From assembly GCA_947579665.1 (NCBI GenBank), contig OX388350.1, positions 2,232,001-2,296,000 of the forward strand: a stretch of 64,000 nt of DNA. Reading direction: 5' to 3'. Position numbers and translations under genes: made by a program. Shown piece after piece: positions 12,301-23,452 of this stretch. How positions within the stretch are numbered: the stretch's first letter is position 1; the number at the start of each line of letters is the position of its first letter. The notes below the pieces were generated by a model, which searched no databases, was not told the DNA's origin, and saw nothing but the letters and a program-made list of their open reading frames with translations. Source of the stretch: Sympetrum striolatum (taxonomy: Eukaryota > Arthropoda > Insecta > Odonata > Libellulidae).

Positions 12301-15300
12301 CATGACTTGTTTCAACCACTGAATAGTCATAATTGGGTCTATTCAATTGTTGAAACCGGCCAAGTTCATCGAATATACTCTGTGGAATTATTACCAAGTG
12401 TTTTAATTTCGTCCATTACGGAATTCCACAAGGTGACGGCTAGCACCATTCAAAATACCATTTGCAATATATGTCAAGTGTACTTATTGTAGCAAAAATG
12501 ACAAAAGGAAATGATTCTGATGAACTGGAGAAGGGTTGATGCTCTCACAATTATTGTTTTCTGGAAAATTTGTAAGTATTCACACCACATTCCCCCAGAA
12601 TTAAAGACTCTTTTTACATAAATACAGATTTAGAGGTAAAGAACAGTTATTGAGACAGCTATAGAGACATCATATACATTTAAAATCATACAATTAAGGA
12701 AACTATGAATTAAATTACAGCCAGCAAAAAGTTACAATTAATAAATAAAAAAGAAAGATCGTAATCTTGGATTGAAATTTTGAGATATAGGATTTTCATC
12801 TACATCCTGAACTGTTAATCCTTAAACTGATAAAAAATTGAAAGCAAAGAAAAAGATGCATCATATATAATTAGAGAAATAGTAAATGGCAGATTGGAAA
12901 TAGTCCAGATTTTGCTTTGAGGTTCAGATTCAAATCAAAATCAGTTCAAGTGAATGATTAATACACGGAAATTAAAATGGCAAAGATTAGGATAAATGCT
13001 TGAGATTCATTATAATTAAAGATCAACATATTCAAGCAGAAAAATGATACCTACAAAAACTATGAAATTTCAAAAATAATTTATTGAAAAACATATCCTT
13101 AAAAACTTATACCTCTACTGAATAAACATACATTTCGAGTGTGTATGTTGAAAGAAATTTTCCATAGATGGATAGGATTAATTAGGAATCACTTTCAATT
13201 GATTTTAGGTAAAAGGTTTGCATAATATATACACTGGTTGTTCAGCAAATAACAGGTTGTCAGCCATAGTTGAATTTGAAAAATAATCTGTAATGGACTT
13301 GATAAATATTTCTTCATTATCAACTGGATAAGAGTGGACAGTACTGATCTTTTAAATGATATTCCAGCAAAAATTCTCCAAAACTGATAAAGAGCACTTC
13401 AGCAGTGATTTCTTAGCTAATTCTTTGCTAGCCAAAGAGCTTCATTTTTTACTCCTAAGTCAATAGCTTTCATTCCTTACAGAAAAACAATAAAGAAAAC
13501 TGCAACTCAAAAAAATCTAATTATGTAAGTATTATTCAGTAAAATACTGCTAAAGAGATATCAAATATAACACTGAATAGGTCGACTTTGGAATTTGTTC
13601 AAAATTTTTTCAGTTCTTATATTCACTAATTTCTGCTAGTGTGTTTGCATGCCATTACAAATTGAAGTAGTTATTCGGCTTTTATAAGATAAATATTTAT
13701 TTTTATTGGTTTAATATATCAATGGTTTAATAATAATATTTTATGTATCATTAATTATGAATATTTAATTATTACAATTAAAATTTTGTGTCAACAATTC
13801 AATAATAAACAACTATGCATGGTAATAATTGTCATAGTATACATAATGGATAGCATTTCACTGAGAGGTATGTTAATTCAAATTGGTAAGAGTTAATTAA
13901 TAGTTGGTTTGATCAGGTCCTGCCTTAAAAACATCAATGTGAAAGCGGATTTATCATTTTCTAGATATTCCTATTCTAAATTGAGCAATAACAAATTCAT
14001 TAATGGTTTTGGTATTTAGTGACAATTTATTCTATTACTTTCCTATCTGTGGTTTACCTTCATTACATTGAGCGAAAGAATTCCAAAATATTATAATAAT
14101 AGTAAAAAATAATATATACAGAAAGATCCTTTATCATCAGTACAGAATTGTTGCACAATACTAACCAATGAAAACTGATTACATCTACTAAAAATTATGG
14201 AAGAACAAATATGTTGATGACTAATTACATTAGATTTGATTAAATTGTGTGTTTCATACAATTCATTAATTAACTTTCTATTGAATGTACTTATCGATAT
14301 GACTTATTATAATATCCAGAATTATCCGTTGCGTCAGGATTATTGCAGGAGCACATCCCTGTGCTCCTTCCCTACCAATTTTTAAAGCTTTTCAAATTCT
14401 TCCTCTTCCTTGCCTTTATATTTTCTCAGTTGTTTCTTTTATCCACTCTAACATTTCTCTGTTCCCTACTAATTCCGTTCTTCACAACCATTTTACTAGA
14501 TCCAGCACTCATCTTCATCTCGCATATCACAGAACAAAAATTTCTTTTTGCGGTCCCAAGTCCATTGGTTTCCGTCTCTATAACAAATTGCCCATAATTT
14601 GTAAAAATTCTACTTCCTTATCTATGTTTAAATCAAGGGTTAGAAGTTTTCTTCTTAATAAAATGTATTATAATTTTTATGACTTTTTGAATGATGTTAT
14701 TTAGTCTTGAGATTCATATTGTTGATAACTGCTGTGCATGCAATGCCTTTGATTTTCCTTTTGTACTCCTTTTTTTTGTATTTTAAATTGTACTTGACTT
14801 GTTCTATATCATTTATATGATCTTTGAATGAAATAAAATTGAATTGAATTGAATTGAATTACAATTTCGGCTATATTTTTACTGAACTGAATTATGAATT
14901 ACATACAATTTTCCAATTTTTTCTCTGATATGAATGGCTAAAAACATATACAACAAATGCATCTATAATCACATTTTTTTAGATCATATTAGTATGCTGA
15001 AATATTACCAAAATTCACAGATTATTTTTCAAAGACCATATTGCATTAATGAGCCATTACGATGTTAAACCATTTATGTTACTTTTTTTTTAAATAATTC
15101 TTTCATGTATCTGCTTTCTACATCAGTAGATCATAAGGTTTCCTTTCATTAATATTCCTACCACTTGACATCGCTAACAAGAAAAGCAACCTCTCTTCCA
15201 AAATTCAGTGAAGATTGAGAAAGAAATCAGAATACAGTGGAAAATATTGTTGTTATTCTTACGAATTTTTTTCTGTATAAAAGTCTTTAAGGAAATAGTT

Positions 15301-17265
15301 CTGAAATGTTTATCAGACCAAAACAGACGTACAAAACCTTGCACAGAGTTCATTTTCCACGCTATCAATGGTTTATTTCTGTTTATAATTACCTACTAAA
15401 GAATATACAGAATAAGCAAAAATCTGTAAAAGGGTCCATTTATAGCAGCGATTTTTTGGCAATTTTCCCTTCCTCTAACCCCCTATTAAAATTATGTCAA
15501 ACAATTTTAATCACCGCTACTAACTAATAATCAGTCAAATGAATCGTATGAATCTTCATATTAATACCATAAATGTCTACTGTCTAGAACACTGAATAGA
15601 AACAAACTTTTCTGATGCAAGACAATGACTTACTTGGCAAGAACTCAACCGGTTTCAGATTTAAAAATATTCTGTAAAAAGTAACATTGTTGACGTAAAT
15701 TCGTATTGAACCCTTCCCCCATGTCAACAATTGCCTAACTTCTTCAAACCCCTTCCCCGTATTTTGTTGACATAATAAATGAACATCCCCATAACAATAA
15801 ATGCACTCCCGAAACTCAATTATGGATAATTTATTCTAACAAACAGAATAGGACAGGGTATAGTCATCCTTTAATGTGATAATATGTCCACAATTACGCA
15901 TGCCATTGATAGAAATTGTACAGTGGAAGTATTCTAGAAAATAAGGCGAACACCTGATATACACATTTGAAAATAAACAAATCTGTTTACGTTGAATAAG
16001 CAATGCAAACTTAAACAATATCTCTTAAGTTCTGAATCGGAAACCCTTCTACAATTCATGGATGAAATAACTGAACGATTTTGACTCATACGTAAATAAG
16101 ACCACAACAAGGAATACACTATTTACACCAGAATAAATATAATTACCATATTCAAGTGATTTATCTACAAACAATTTAGTACGCATAATTTAAAAGCAAT
16201 ATCAGATGTAAATGGGAGAGTAATAACGATATACAAAGAAAAACATGTTATATTTTACGTCGTCGATTGAATTTTTCTAAACAAAACATATAAACGACGA
16301 AGGATGGAGATGAAATCTAAGGGATGGAACAGATCAATACCCGATTATGGTTGGTTATACAGAAAAAACTGATATACTCTTTTTGTTAGTAAAACGGAGA
16401 TATTAGTGAAAATTCTCGTATTGAAAAATCTGTTGCTTGGTTTGTATTGATTAAAAAAAACATTTAAGAACTCTCCAAATAATTCCTTTGCTCAACGGTA
16501 GATAGCGTCTTGAATTTAAGCCACAAGAAACTAATTCCTAATATTAAGCTTGTGTTAAAAAATTGGAAATGTTCTACCCATCTAATAAAATTGAGGCAAA
16601 CATAGTATTTGCACGCTCAGAAAGAAAGAGTAACGAATGTCAACGTATTGAAATTGTATCATTTTCGTAACAGATTAACAGTCGCAAAATATCCTGGAGT
16701 AAGCATAAGTATCGCAGTTTTCGCATTTCTTATTGTACTCATTATATTCAGATGATATATAACTCCTTTCTGTGAAACTGTAACTCACTGGAAAAGGTAT
16801 ATTACGAAATTGTTTACATATACTATATGTATAAAGATAGCGTCATACGGGCGGCAGCACGGTCGGTAAATTACCCTTGCGGCGTAATCTGCAAATTTCT
16901 CTGTCAAAAACATTACACTGAGTTCTAACAGTTCGCAGTAGAATAGAATGCCACACGGCACTCCTAAGCGAAACAAAAATATTAGATACATGCAGCGGAT
17001 AACCTCTCATTGCTTGTTATGAGCATCATCTACGGAACGACTTAGACCAACTCAACAAAATAACCATTGAAGTCATTTGTCAACAGTAAGAGAAAAACTT
17101 AGAATTTACAGGACGTTCACCTTCTTGTGAATTTTCCAGCATCTCTTGGAGATCTGCAAAATCTGGGTGATTTATTCCACATGGTTCCGCAAATCGATTA
17201 AGAAACGAGCAAATCACTGCAAAATTTGGGTCACAGACACAAGAAGCTTCACCATCAGCCGCCAT
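1..17265 (-). CDS. RSF1: Remodeling and spacing factor 1 (RSF1) homologue, 5' part, four exons, 3' end outside window
   Basis: Spliced gene: exons 17121-17265, 10392-10576, 9258-9643 and 6363-1, giving at least 2359 residues and no stop before the left edge. Seen: an N-terminal [12 protein letters not shown] segment, then [16 protein letters not shown], a [10 protein letters not shown] block, and [16 protein letters not shown] (about residues 133-148), the G-D-G-YW signature of the WHIM region of ISWI-partner proteins. These match vertebrate RSF1 in the same order. From about residue 240 the protein becomes a long acidic and Ser/Lys-rich, apparently disordered region. Known for the family: RSF1 pairs with the ISWI ATPase SNF2H in the RSF complex, which spaces nucleosomes in the nucleus, and it carries a PHD finger in its C-terminal half. 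That finger is not in the window. Insect homologues are much longer than the 1.4k-residue human protein, so the length fits. All intron boundaries are GT-AG and in phase. Confidence 0.9.
7330..8260 (+). pseudogene. Decayed LINE reverse transcriptase (CR1/Jockey-like), frameshifted
   Basis: Reading the plus strand while changing frames recovers an ordered set of reverse transcriptase remnants. They are [19 protein letters not shown] near 7357-7412, [10 protein letters not shown] at about 7467-7496, [16 protein letters not shown] near 7552-7600 (a worn active-site region), [14 protein letters not shown] near 7660-7710, and RPHLEYACS near 7919-7945. The order and wording match the palm-to-thumb region of CR1/Jockey-group non-LTR retrotransposons. 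Stops and frameshifts are frequent, so it is dead. The insertion is antisense to RSF1 within its intron 3. The 5' and 3' boundaries are approximate. Confidence 0.7.
8380..8905. repeat. Unclassified interspersed repeat with terminal hairpin
   Basis: This stretch is less AT-rich than its surroundings and contains repeated ACTTCCGG/CCGGAAAT words. It includes a CA-rich microsatellite and ends in a strong hairpin at 8871-8901: ACTTTCTC pairs with GAGAAAGT around an inner TATAC-TTC-GTATA stem, followed by an A-rich run. The layout resembles a non-coding transposable element end. I cannot name the family, and only this copy is in the window. Confidence 0.4.
8739..8778. repeat. (CA)n microsatellite
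   Basis: A CA-rich tract broken by TACAGA and AGACA units. Confidence 0.85.
9258..9643 (-). CDS. RSF1: RSF1 exon 3 (WHIM motif)
   Basis: The acceptor CTTTTTGCAG|ATG is at 9644/9643 and the donor AAA|GTGAGC at 9258/9257. The exon starts [14 protein letters not shown], directly following TLK of exon 2, as in the family's LLKYLCECQFD-type sequence. It carries [16 protein letters not shown], the aromatic WHIM signature implicated in ISWI-partner binding to linker DNA and ATPase. A Pro/Ser-rich insert follows, then [15 protein letters not shown], matching the family's second conserved strand. The exon ends two bases into a Lys codon completed at 6363. Confidence 0.9.
9644..10391 (-). other. RSF1 intron 2
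   Basis: A GT-AG intron of 748 bp, AT-rich. I see no repeat or gene in it. Confidence 0.85.
10392..10576 (-). CDS. RSF1: RSF1 exon 2
   Basis: The acceptor TTTATTCATACAG|TACCTCAG lies at 10577/10576 and the donor AAA|GTAAGT at 10392/10391. The 185 bases complete the split Val codon and add residues 49-110: [16 protein letters not shown], then [10 protein letters not shown] and [15 protein letters not shown]. This helical stretch is conserved in RSF1 between the N-terminal block and the WHIM motif. The exon ends exactly on a codon boundary (phase 0). Confidence 0.9.
10782..11105. repeat. Imperfect fold-back (inverted repeat) in RSF1 intron 1
   Basis: The left arm, about 10782-10877, contains GGCTGTCTTTGT and CTTCACCAGTATTCGGAGAAA. 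The right arm, about 11011-11105, contains the complement of nearly the same text (CCCAATACTGGTGAAG, GACAAAGACAGC). A MITE sits at the centre. Both arms would lie in the RSF1 pre-mRNA and could pair over roughly 90 bp. Confidence 0.75.
10931..11007. mobile_element. 77-bp Tc1/mariner-type MITE
   Basis: Terminal inverted repeats CAGTCCTGGCCAAAATTAAT and the matching GTTAATTTTGGCCAGGAGTG are separated by about 30 bp and flanked on both sides by TA (10929-10930, 11008-11009). The TA target duplication and the CAGTCCTGGCCAAAATTA end are typical of Tc1-like elements. There is no room for a transposase. Confidence 0.85.
12309..12429. repeat. Two adjacent hairpins, unclassified element
   Basis: Hairpin 1 (12309-12356): GTTTCAAC-CAC-TGAATAG pairs with CTATTCA-ATT-GTTGAAAC around a 12-nt loop. 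Hairpin 2: GTGGAATT at 12382-12389 pairs with AATTCCAC at 12422-12429. The pairing looks too regular for chance and may mark the end of a retroelement. The family is not recognised. Confidence 0.45.
14330..14875 (+). mobile_element. 5'-truncated LINE, ORF2 C-terminus with (TTGAA)n tail
   Basis: A plus-strand frame reads [16 protein letters not shown], then [33 protein letters not shown] and [14 protein letters not shown], and ends in a TAG near 14703. These blocks are the usual carboxy-terminal end of Jockey-group LINE reverse transcriptases. A T-rich 3' UTR of about 130 bp follows and closes in tandem GAATT/TTGAA units at about 14833-14861. Reading frame intact over at least 110 codons implies a rather young insertion. 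The 5' border is approximate. Confidence 0.75.
17121..17265 (-). CDS. RSF1: RSF1 exon 1 (start codon)
   Basis: The ATG at 17265-17263 sits in GTGAAAATGGCG, with A at -3 and G at +4, a good animal start context. The exon encodes 48 codons plus one base ([20 protein letters not shown] and onward, ending ENSQE). The donor is AAG|GTGAAC with the GT at 17120-17119. Reading past it gives a short non-homologous tail and a stop, whereas splicing to 10576 yields [11 protein letters not shown], which restores similarity to RSF1. The [12 protein letters not shown] block corresponds to the CPNFAVVCSFL-like start of the family's conserved N-terminal domain. The in-frame GTG two codons upstream is not needed as a start. 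Confidence 0.88.
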
Positions 17266-17830
17266 TTTCACTCTTAGTAGATACTAACTCAGTCAAAACC
17301 AGAACTTACTGAGGCGGGATTTCAAAGTACAATATATCTGTTAAAGTAAGATTTATTGCTGCCATAGACCGACTGGATCAAAATTTGACTCCTGCGGATT
17401 CTATATATATTTCTCATAGAAGCTACATCCATTGTCTCTAATATCAATAAAACTGTTATCAGTTTTGATTCCGGCGTCACAAGCGTACGCCATTCGAGAT
17501 TGAAAATCATTGTAGTTAGAGACCAAATTCTAAGAAAGTTGTGATCAACGTGAGCAGAAATGTTTATCTTTGAAAACATTTAAAGTAAGATTTAATAAAT
17601 GAGCAATAGGAATTAGAGGACAGAAATGAAATTCAACTCTGGTTATTTTTTACTTTCTCTTGCACCATCGTCTGCAAAGAAATGATACGTCATCAGGAAC
17701 GAAAATGGAAAACATAATCGAGAGGTATGAGTTAAGATTATAAAATGAAATTAGTTCTTGCAGTATTATGGTGCAAATATGACCGTATTTTACCATTGTC
17801 GATAATTACGTTTAAGAAATAAATTCGATT
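17266..17830 (-). promoter_or_regulatory. Inferred RSF1 promoter / 5' UTR region
   Basis: This is the DNA upstream of the RSF1 start codon. I see no TATA box or clear initiator that I would defend; the assignment rests only on position. No divergent gene is visible on the plus strand. Confidence 0.35.
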
Positions 17831-19889
17831 CCATTGGCGCCTCTCGAAGTTCCTTCGTCAGTCGTAAGATGGCATTTGTGGGCTACATGGAATTCTAAAA
17901 TGCTATCTGCATGCTACTCACCGCAGAAGTTTGAAGATTGCTTCATTCTTGTGATAATTAACTCTGTCTCTAATGGGCTGAATAAACAGCATTTTGTTTC
18001 ATTTGAGGTAAAAAATTCATAATTTTGAATTATTTTTCGCTATTTCATGTTTATTTCGGTAATCATAGGTTGAGGATATATGTAAAATAGTTATTGATAT
18101 TTATTTAATGAAATGAATTTCAGATTATAGTCAGTCTACCTTGAAAGACATTAAATGTCCATGAATTCTGATTAAGTGGTATCAGCCAGGCAATATGGAA
18201 AAGGTCTCCATATGGCAATAACATGCAGCCAACTTGTAATTACAATCATTCACCCAGAAATCTAGCAACAATGGCAACTCGCTAATTAAAAACTAGATCA
18301 AGAATTCTAATCAAGAAAAAGTTTTGAGAAAGAAATGAGAATTTCATAAATGTAATACATTATAATAAACATTTTATATTGATCTATTACTTGTAAATAA
18401 TGAAAGATAACGTTTTCCTATGCAGAATATATTTTAGGATACATGGAAATTATGATTATATTCTATTCTCTGAGAGTTATTTTATACAAAATTGAAAAAA
18501 ATATGAATCCTTTCGTTCAGGACAAGGGAACATGAACAAATTTTCAAGGATATTTATAGTGGGAAGTCCTCAATTCCTTGGTGAAATGACTATATATAAT
18601 TTAATTTAAGAAACACAACTTCCTTGTTTTTTTTAATGAGTTAAACTAATGGGAAGGCAAATAAGTAATGAGTCAATTTAAATAATTTAAAGTTCTATTG
18701 GACCTTGATGAGCCACATACATGACATATTTATCTCAATATGTACTTTCGTCCTCTAGTTATGTGACAAGTGCAAATCAAATTAGAAAATAGGGAGATTA
18801 TAGTTGCCATCTGAAGAACCAGTTCTTTTATATTCTCTCTAGTCCCCAAAATATAGCAAAGTAAGCCAAGCGAGTTACTTTTTGTGTAAAGGTTTGTTTT
18901 TAAAAGCTACCTGTTGCACTCAAACTTTTTTCTCCATTCCCCTTGGAGCATAGCCCCAGTAACATTACCTTATGCTAACATAAGTCCTGTATTCTGGCCT
19001 TAACATCCTGTAAGAATTTTGAGATCGTTTCTGTAAATTTCCATCATTCTACCTTGTTTTCTTACATTCCCTCTTATTGTTTAAAAATTTTCGTTTACAT
19101 TCAGTATATTATTCGTTACATTTAATCGACTATTATTTGGTTCTCCACTCCATATAAGATCAAATATATTTTAATAATTTTCCCCTCTTTGTTTTTTTTG
19201 ATTTCTCTATCCTCTTCATATGCCTATAATATATCAACTCAGTGATTACAAAATGATCACACATTCATTGTTCTACTTCAGTCTTTACACATTCTCTACA
19301 TGTGTTTAATTCATTCCAAATTGCATTAATATTACTAGTTATACCTTTCTCCTGAAACACCTGTTTTAAAACCGTATGGAATAGATCCAAACCGTCCTCT
19401 AAATTCTGATATTTTTGACTCAGTTATTCCTGTTTTAATAAAAAATATACGTGTTATTTGCTGGTATTACCTGCGTTCTTCATTTTCTTATCAGAATTCT
19501 TAGAAAACATCATTTATTACTAAATTTGTCCTCGTTTAAATATACATTATTAATATGTTGTATGTGCTATGATATGATTCATTCTTACCATCAATAACAG
19601 CTTTTGTTTTGGTTACATTTATCCTCGGATCCACTCACTCTGCAGCTATTACCATATTTTCTATCATTTTTATCCCACACTTGCTATACTTCCATCATAA
19701 ATTATTCTAATCAAAAATTCCATCCATTCTCAAGCAGAACTTCCTATAATAAGAAAATTATTCCCCGGATACTTAAAAAATCTGATGTGGATAACAAGTA
19801 AAACCCTGCATGTGTCAGAAAAACGTCGAAAGTAAATCAGTCGCGAAAAAAATCTAAAAACAAAAATCTCTAAGCCGTATAGGGAAAAA
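17831..19889. other. Intergenic, AT-rich, no gene supported
   Basis: No coding frame with family similarity was found. A worn LINE-like stretch may occupy about 18830-19700 on the minus strand (listed separately). Confidence 0.6.
18830..19700 (-). pseudogene. Possible decayed LINE fragment, antisense
   Basis: On the minus strand, short scattered segments recall LINE reverse transcriptase: DPRINVTKTKAVIDGKNE near 19640-19580 (compare the INxxKTKxMV motif) and YYRHMKRIEKS near 19250-19200 (compare the GHxxRM motif). Stops are frequent and spacing is irregular. Chance similarity is possible. Confidence 0.3.
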
Positions 19890-19897
19890 CAACCCAT

Positions 19898-20034
19898 ATG
19901 AGGCTCCCGGATAGTCATGTGGACAGCGCGTTTGCCTTTGGTGAAAGCGGTCCCGGGTTCGAATCCCGGTGGGAGCCAATGTGCGAAATGACCTAAGCTG
20001 TCGAAGCACTTTTAGCAATAATACTACTACTACT
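19898..20034 (+). mobile_element. tRNA-derived SINE, full length
   Basis: Head 19902-19977: a 7-bp acceptor pair GGCTCCC / GGGAGCC and a T-arm CCGGG-TTCGAAT-CCCGG. Body: GTGCGAAATGACCTAAGCTG onward with an internal GTGC / GCAC pairing. Tail: (ACT)n. It is flanked by the direct repeat ACAACCCAT at 19889-19897 and 20035-20043, a target-site duplication of retroposition. The same body recurs, 5'-truncated, at 33849 and 37014. The poor anticodon stem argues against a functional tRNA gene. Confidence 0.88.
19912..19966 (+). promoter_or_regulatory. SINE internal Pol III promoter (A and B boxes)
   Basis: A-box-like TAGTCATGTGG at 19912-19922 (one or two departures from consensus). An exact B box GGTTCGAATCC lies at 19956-19966, 33 bp downstream, normal spacing for a type 2 promoter. 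Confidence 0.75.
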
Positions 20035-20043
20035 ACAACCCAT

Positions 20044-21535
20044 GTAAATGTAATTTCACGTAAGAATTATATTAGAGATGAAGTGGAATTTACAGGACGA
20101 AACGTAAATCTCGGAAAATATGAATATTATAAAAAAAGATTAAAAATATGATAGAGTCATTCTAAAACTTCCATTCTCTTGTCGTAGTAAAAGAATGTCC
20201 GATCCTTGTAATCATTTCTGCAATCGCATTCAACGCAATTCCGAAATTTTAGTCTATTTTTTAACAGCTTTGAAACTTTCCAAATATTCGCACCTCTTTG
20301 AGATATTCATAATGGCTAATTTTCAACTCAGTGAACATTTTTTGCGAAGTCATTAATGTTTGTATTTCCATATTTCGCAAAAATCGGCGAACATGGATTA
20401 ATTTGGAGATTCATAACTTTCGAATGAAATTCGTTAAGTATGTTGTTCTTTCGTAAATTGAAAGAGATTGCAATGGCCTTTATTGAAATTTTTATGATAG
20501 TTCCATATATTGTTTAAATTTGCAATAAATCGTTTACCATGATATTCGACGCTTTAATCCCAGTTTGCTGAGGTTTAAAGTAGTTCATTGAAATATATAG
20601 TCTTTTTACAGTTGAAAACAATATATATATATATATATAAGAATAAATATGACTGACTTTCTTAATTAATAACAGTACGTATTTTGCGCCGAGTTGTACT
20701 AGACCCTTAGGGACAGGCTTCATTGAAGATATTTTCTCCAGTGTTCCAGAAAGCGGTATCATCAGCTTCTTCAGAAATAAATAATAGTAAGGTGACGGAC
20801 TTAATGCATCGTTCATTTTTACTATTTTCTCGTTTAGTAAATTTACGTTTATTTAACTTTAATGGCTATCTTAATCTTCCTTATGCATTCTTTTTATTAG
20901 AGTAAAATGAGCACTTATCCTCCACTTTCATCAATGCTTTCAAAAACTATGCATCGGGGTTCATAAAATAAATTCAAGTTACAGAGGAGAACTCAATTGA
21001 ACTTTTCTGTCGCCTGTCTGCTTGGATTGCTTTTGTTCCCGATTAAAAAATAATACGTTCGCGTAATTTAGCTGTTATTATTAAAATGAAGATATTGCTC
21101 AAGTTGGTAAATTATTAAAATTGTTGATTTTATATCGTCATGCCAATGGGTTTCTTTTTTCCACATCATAAATCCCTTAAATTTTCAAGGCTTTTTAAAT
21201 CAGCGTAACACCAAAACGTTTTACTCTGAAAATTTTAACAATTGCTAAATAAATTTATTACTTAGCTATCTTATTATTTTACGGAGATAAAATACGAAAT
21301 AATGTGGCGTATGGAAATATAAAATACCTTCCGTCATTTTTCCTTATCTGGAATCCTTATTGTTTGACAAATGGATGAAAATGTCTCAAAAATTATTTTA
21401 AGTTAAGTTTTGGAGAGCATTAAAATTCACTTTTTCTCGTATAGGGTAGCGCGTCCGAATAGTCATTTCTATTTTTTGACCTAACCTCACTGTATTTTCG
21501 ATGATGATATTAAAAAAAGTACCGATGGCTTCTTA
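20044..21535. other. Intergenic AT-rich DNA
   Basis: Apart from a short (TA)n run at about 20621-20639 I see no gene or repeat here. Confidence 0.6.
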
Positions 21536-22548
21536 TCTATATATATAAAAATGAATGTGTGTCTGTCTGTCTGTCTGTACTCGATAGATTCAAAAACCAT
21601 ACATTCAATCGTCGTGAAAATTTGGGAAATTATTAGGTATATCCCCGGGAAGGTTTTTGAAAATTTTATTTTAAATCGGAGTACTAAGTTTGGAAAAACT
21701 GTTCCCATAAGAAATACATGTAAAATTCGATTTTATCACTTGCATGCTTCCTTTCTTTTGCAAAATTAAATTAGAAATAACCAACGTATTGATTTAAAAG
21801 TGGCACCAAAAGAAGGGTAATTGAATAAAGTTTCTTATTTTGGTCATGAATTGTAGTTTACGTTCAGAAATTACGAGACTTTGAATAATTAGATGATGAT
21901 TTGGATGAATTTTGAGGCTATAAACAAACTATTTCTCAGTTACGACGAATGCGATTGTTGAATTTTCTCATAATAACACATTTAGAGTTTATTCCAGTAT
22001 TCAAATGATGTTTGTTTATAGCAACGTAAATATTTACGTATATTATCGTGGAGTAAACGGTTTTTGATATTTAATGAAAATGATATTTTGATAAATTCAA
22101 GAGATTGTATGTACTGCACAACTTGGTAAGTTGATGACGTTACCGACTTTGATTACTAATGTCATCTATTTTCAACATTTCAATTTAATTTATGTCTTTG
22201 ACGAGACTGAATTTCATTTTTAGGTCTTCTTCAGTTGAATATGTGTTCTCATTGAGATTTGCGAGATGCGAAGTGTAGAGTAGCACATAATTTAGCATAT
22301 CTTACTCCGAACTGAAAAGGTACTGTGATAATATATTTTCTTATATACCGAATGAAAGTAATGTAGATAGTATATATGATTTCATTATAATAGCCTTGCA
22401 ACGCGAATAGCTGCCTGCCATTCAAATTGTGAATGGATTTTCTACGTGAAAAATAGAAGTACAATACATAAATTGATCCCATTTGTGAAGAATTTATTTT
22501 TACCGCCTTTTTGTTCAAACACAACAACGTGTGAACGGGTACAGCTAG
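21536..22548 (+). mobile_element. Non-autonomous Helitron, copy 1
   Basis: The 5' end is A|TCTATATATATAAAAATGAA, followed by (GTCT)n. The 3' end is a bulged hairpin (22513-22536), an 8-nt spacer and CTAG (22545-22548) followed by T. TC...CTAG ends with a subterminal hairpin between A and T are the canonical Helitron signature. At 1,013 bp it has no Rep/helicase frame. The (TA)n plus (GTCT)n head recalls the dipteran mini-me elements. Confidence 0.85.
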
Positions 22549-23360
22549 TATATATATAAAAATGAATGTGTGTCTGTCTGTACTCGATAGATTCAAAAAC
22601 CATACATCCAATCGTCGTGAAAATTTGGGAAATTATTACGTATATCCCCGGGAAGGTTTTTGTAAATTTTTATTTTAATCGGAGTACTCAGTTCGACTCC
22701 AGAAGGAAAAACAGTTTCCATAAGAAATACATGTAAACTTCGATTTTATCACTTGCATGCTTCCTTTCTTTCGCAAAATTAAATTAGAATTAACCAACGT
22801 ATGGATTTAGAAGTACCACCAAAAGAAGGGAAATTGAATAAAATTTCTCATTTTGGTCATGAAATATAGTTTACGATCGGAAATTACGAGACTTAGAGAT
22901 AATTAGATGATAATTTTGATGAATTTTGAGGCTATAAACAAACTATTTCTCAGTTACAACGAATGCGATTGTTGAATTTTCTCATAAGAACACATTGAGA
23001 ATTTACTCCTGTATTCAAATGATGTTTGTTTATAGCAACGTAAATATTTACGTATATTATCGTGGAGTAAACGGTTTTTGATATTTAATGAAAATTATAT
23101 TTTGATAAATTCAAGAGATTGTATGTACTGGACAAATTGGTGAGTTGATGACGTTACCGACTTTGATTACAAATATCATCTATTTTCAACATTTCAATTT
23201 ATTTTATGTCTTTGACGAGACTGAATTTAATTTTTAGGTCTTCTTCAGTTGAATATGTGTTCTCTTTGAGATTTGCGAGATGCGAAGTGTAGAGTAGCAC
23301 ATAATTTAGCATATCTTACTCCGAACTGATAAGGTACTGTGATAATATATTTTCTTATAT
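22549..23360 (+). mobile_element. Helitron copy 2, head to tail, 3'-truncated
   Basis: It begins immediately after the CTAG of copy 1 with TATATATATAAAAATGAATG (the leading TC is missing) and follows copy 1 closely for 812 bp. It stops after TTTTCTTATAT, about 190 bp short of the 3' end. The next base begins the palindromic linker DNA of the repeat array. Confidence 0.8.
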
Positions 23361-23452
23361 CTATTATATATAGATGCTTCTCCGGATTCATTCATATATC
23401 TATTATATATAGATGCTTCTCCGGATTCATTCATATATCATATATATATATA
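23361..23452. repeat. Array linker, two tandem copies
   Basis: Two direct copies of the 40-bp linker (ATAGATGCTTCTCCGGATTC and flanking TA-rich DNA) mark the left border of the repeat array. Confidence 0.8.

Larger units (their letters stand above)
10577..17120 (-). other. RSF1 intron 1
   Basis: A 6.5-kb first intron. It contains a long fold-back with a central MITE (10782-11105), paired hairpins at 12309-12429 and a truncated LINE (about 14330-14875). Stretches 11106-12300, 12435-14320 and 14880-17120 are AT-rich; apart from a 10-bp inverted repeat (ATGTCAACAA / TTGTTGACAT, about 15720-15772) I see nothing supportable in them. Confidence 0.8.

Noticed and set aside
17834..18022. 62-codon plus-strand frame upstream of RSF1 as a divergent gene
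   Set aside because: It starts at a TTG, has no recognisable family and no Kozak-like ATG.
19902..19977. Functional tRNA gene
   Set aside because: The acceptor and T arms are perfect, but the anticodon stem is poorly paired. The sequence continues into a SINE body, an (ACT)n tail and a target-site duplication.
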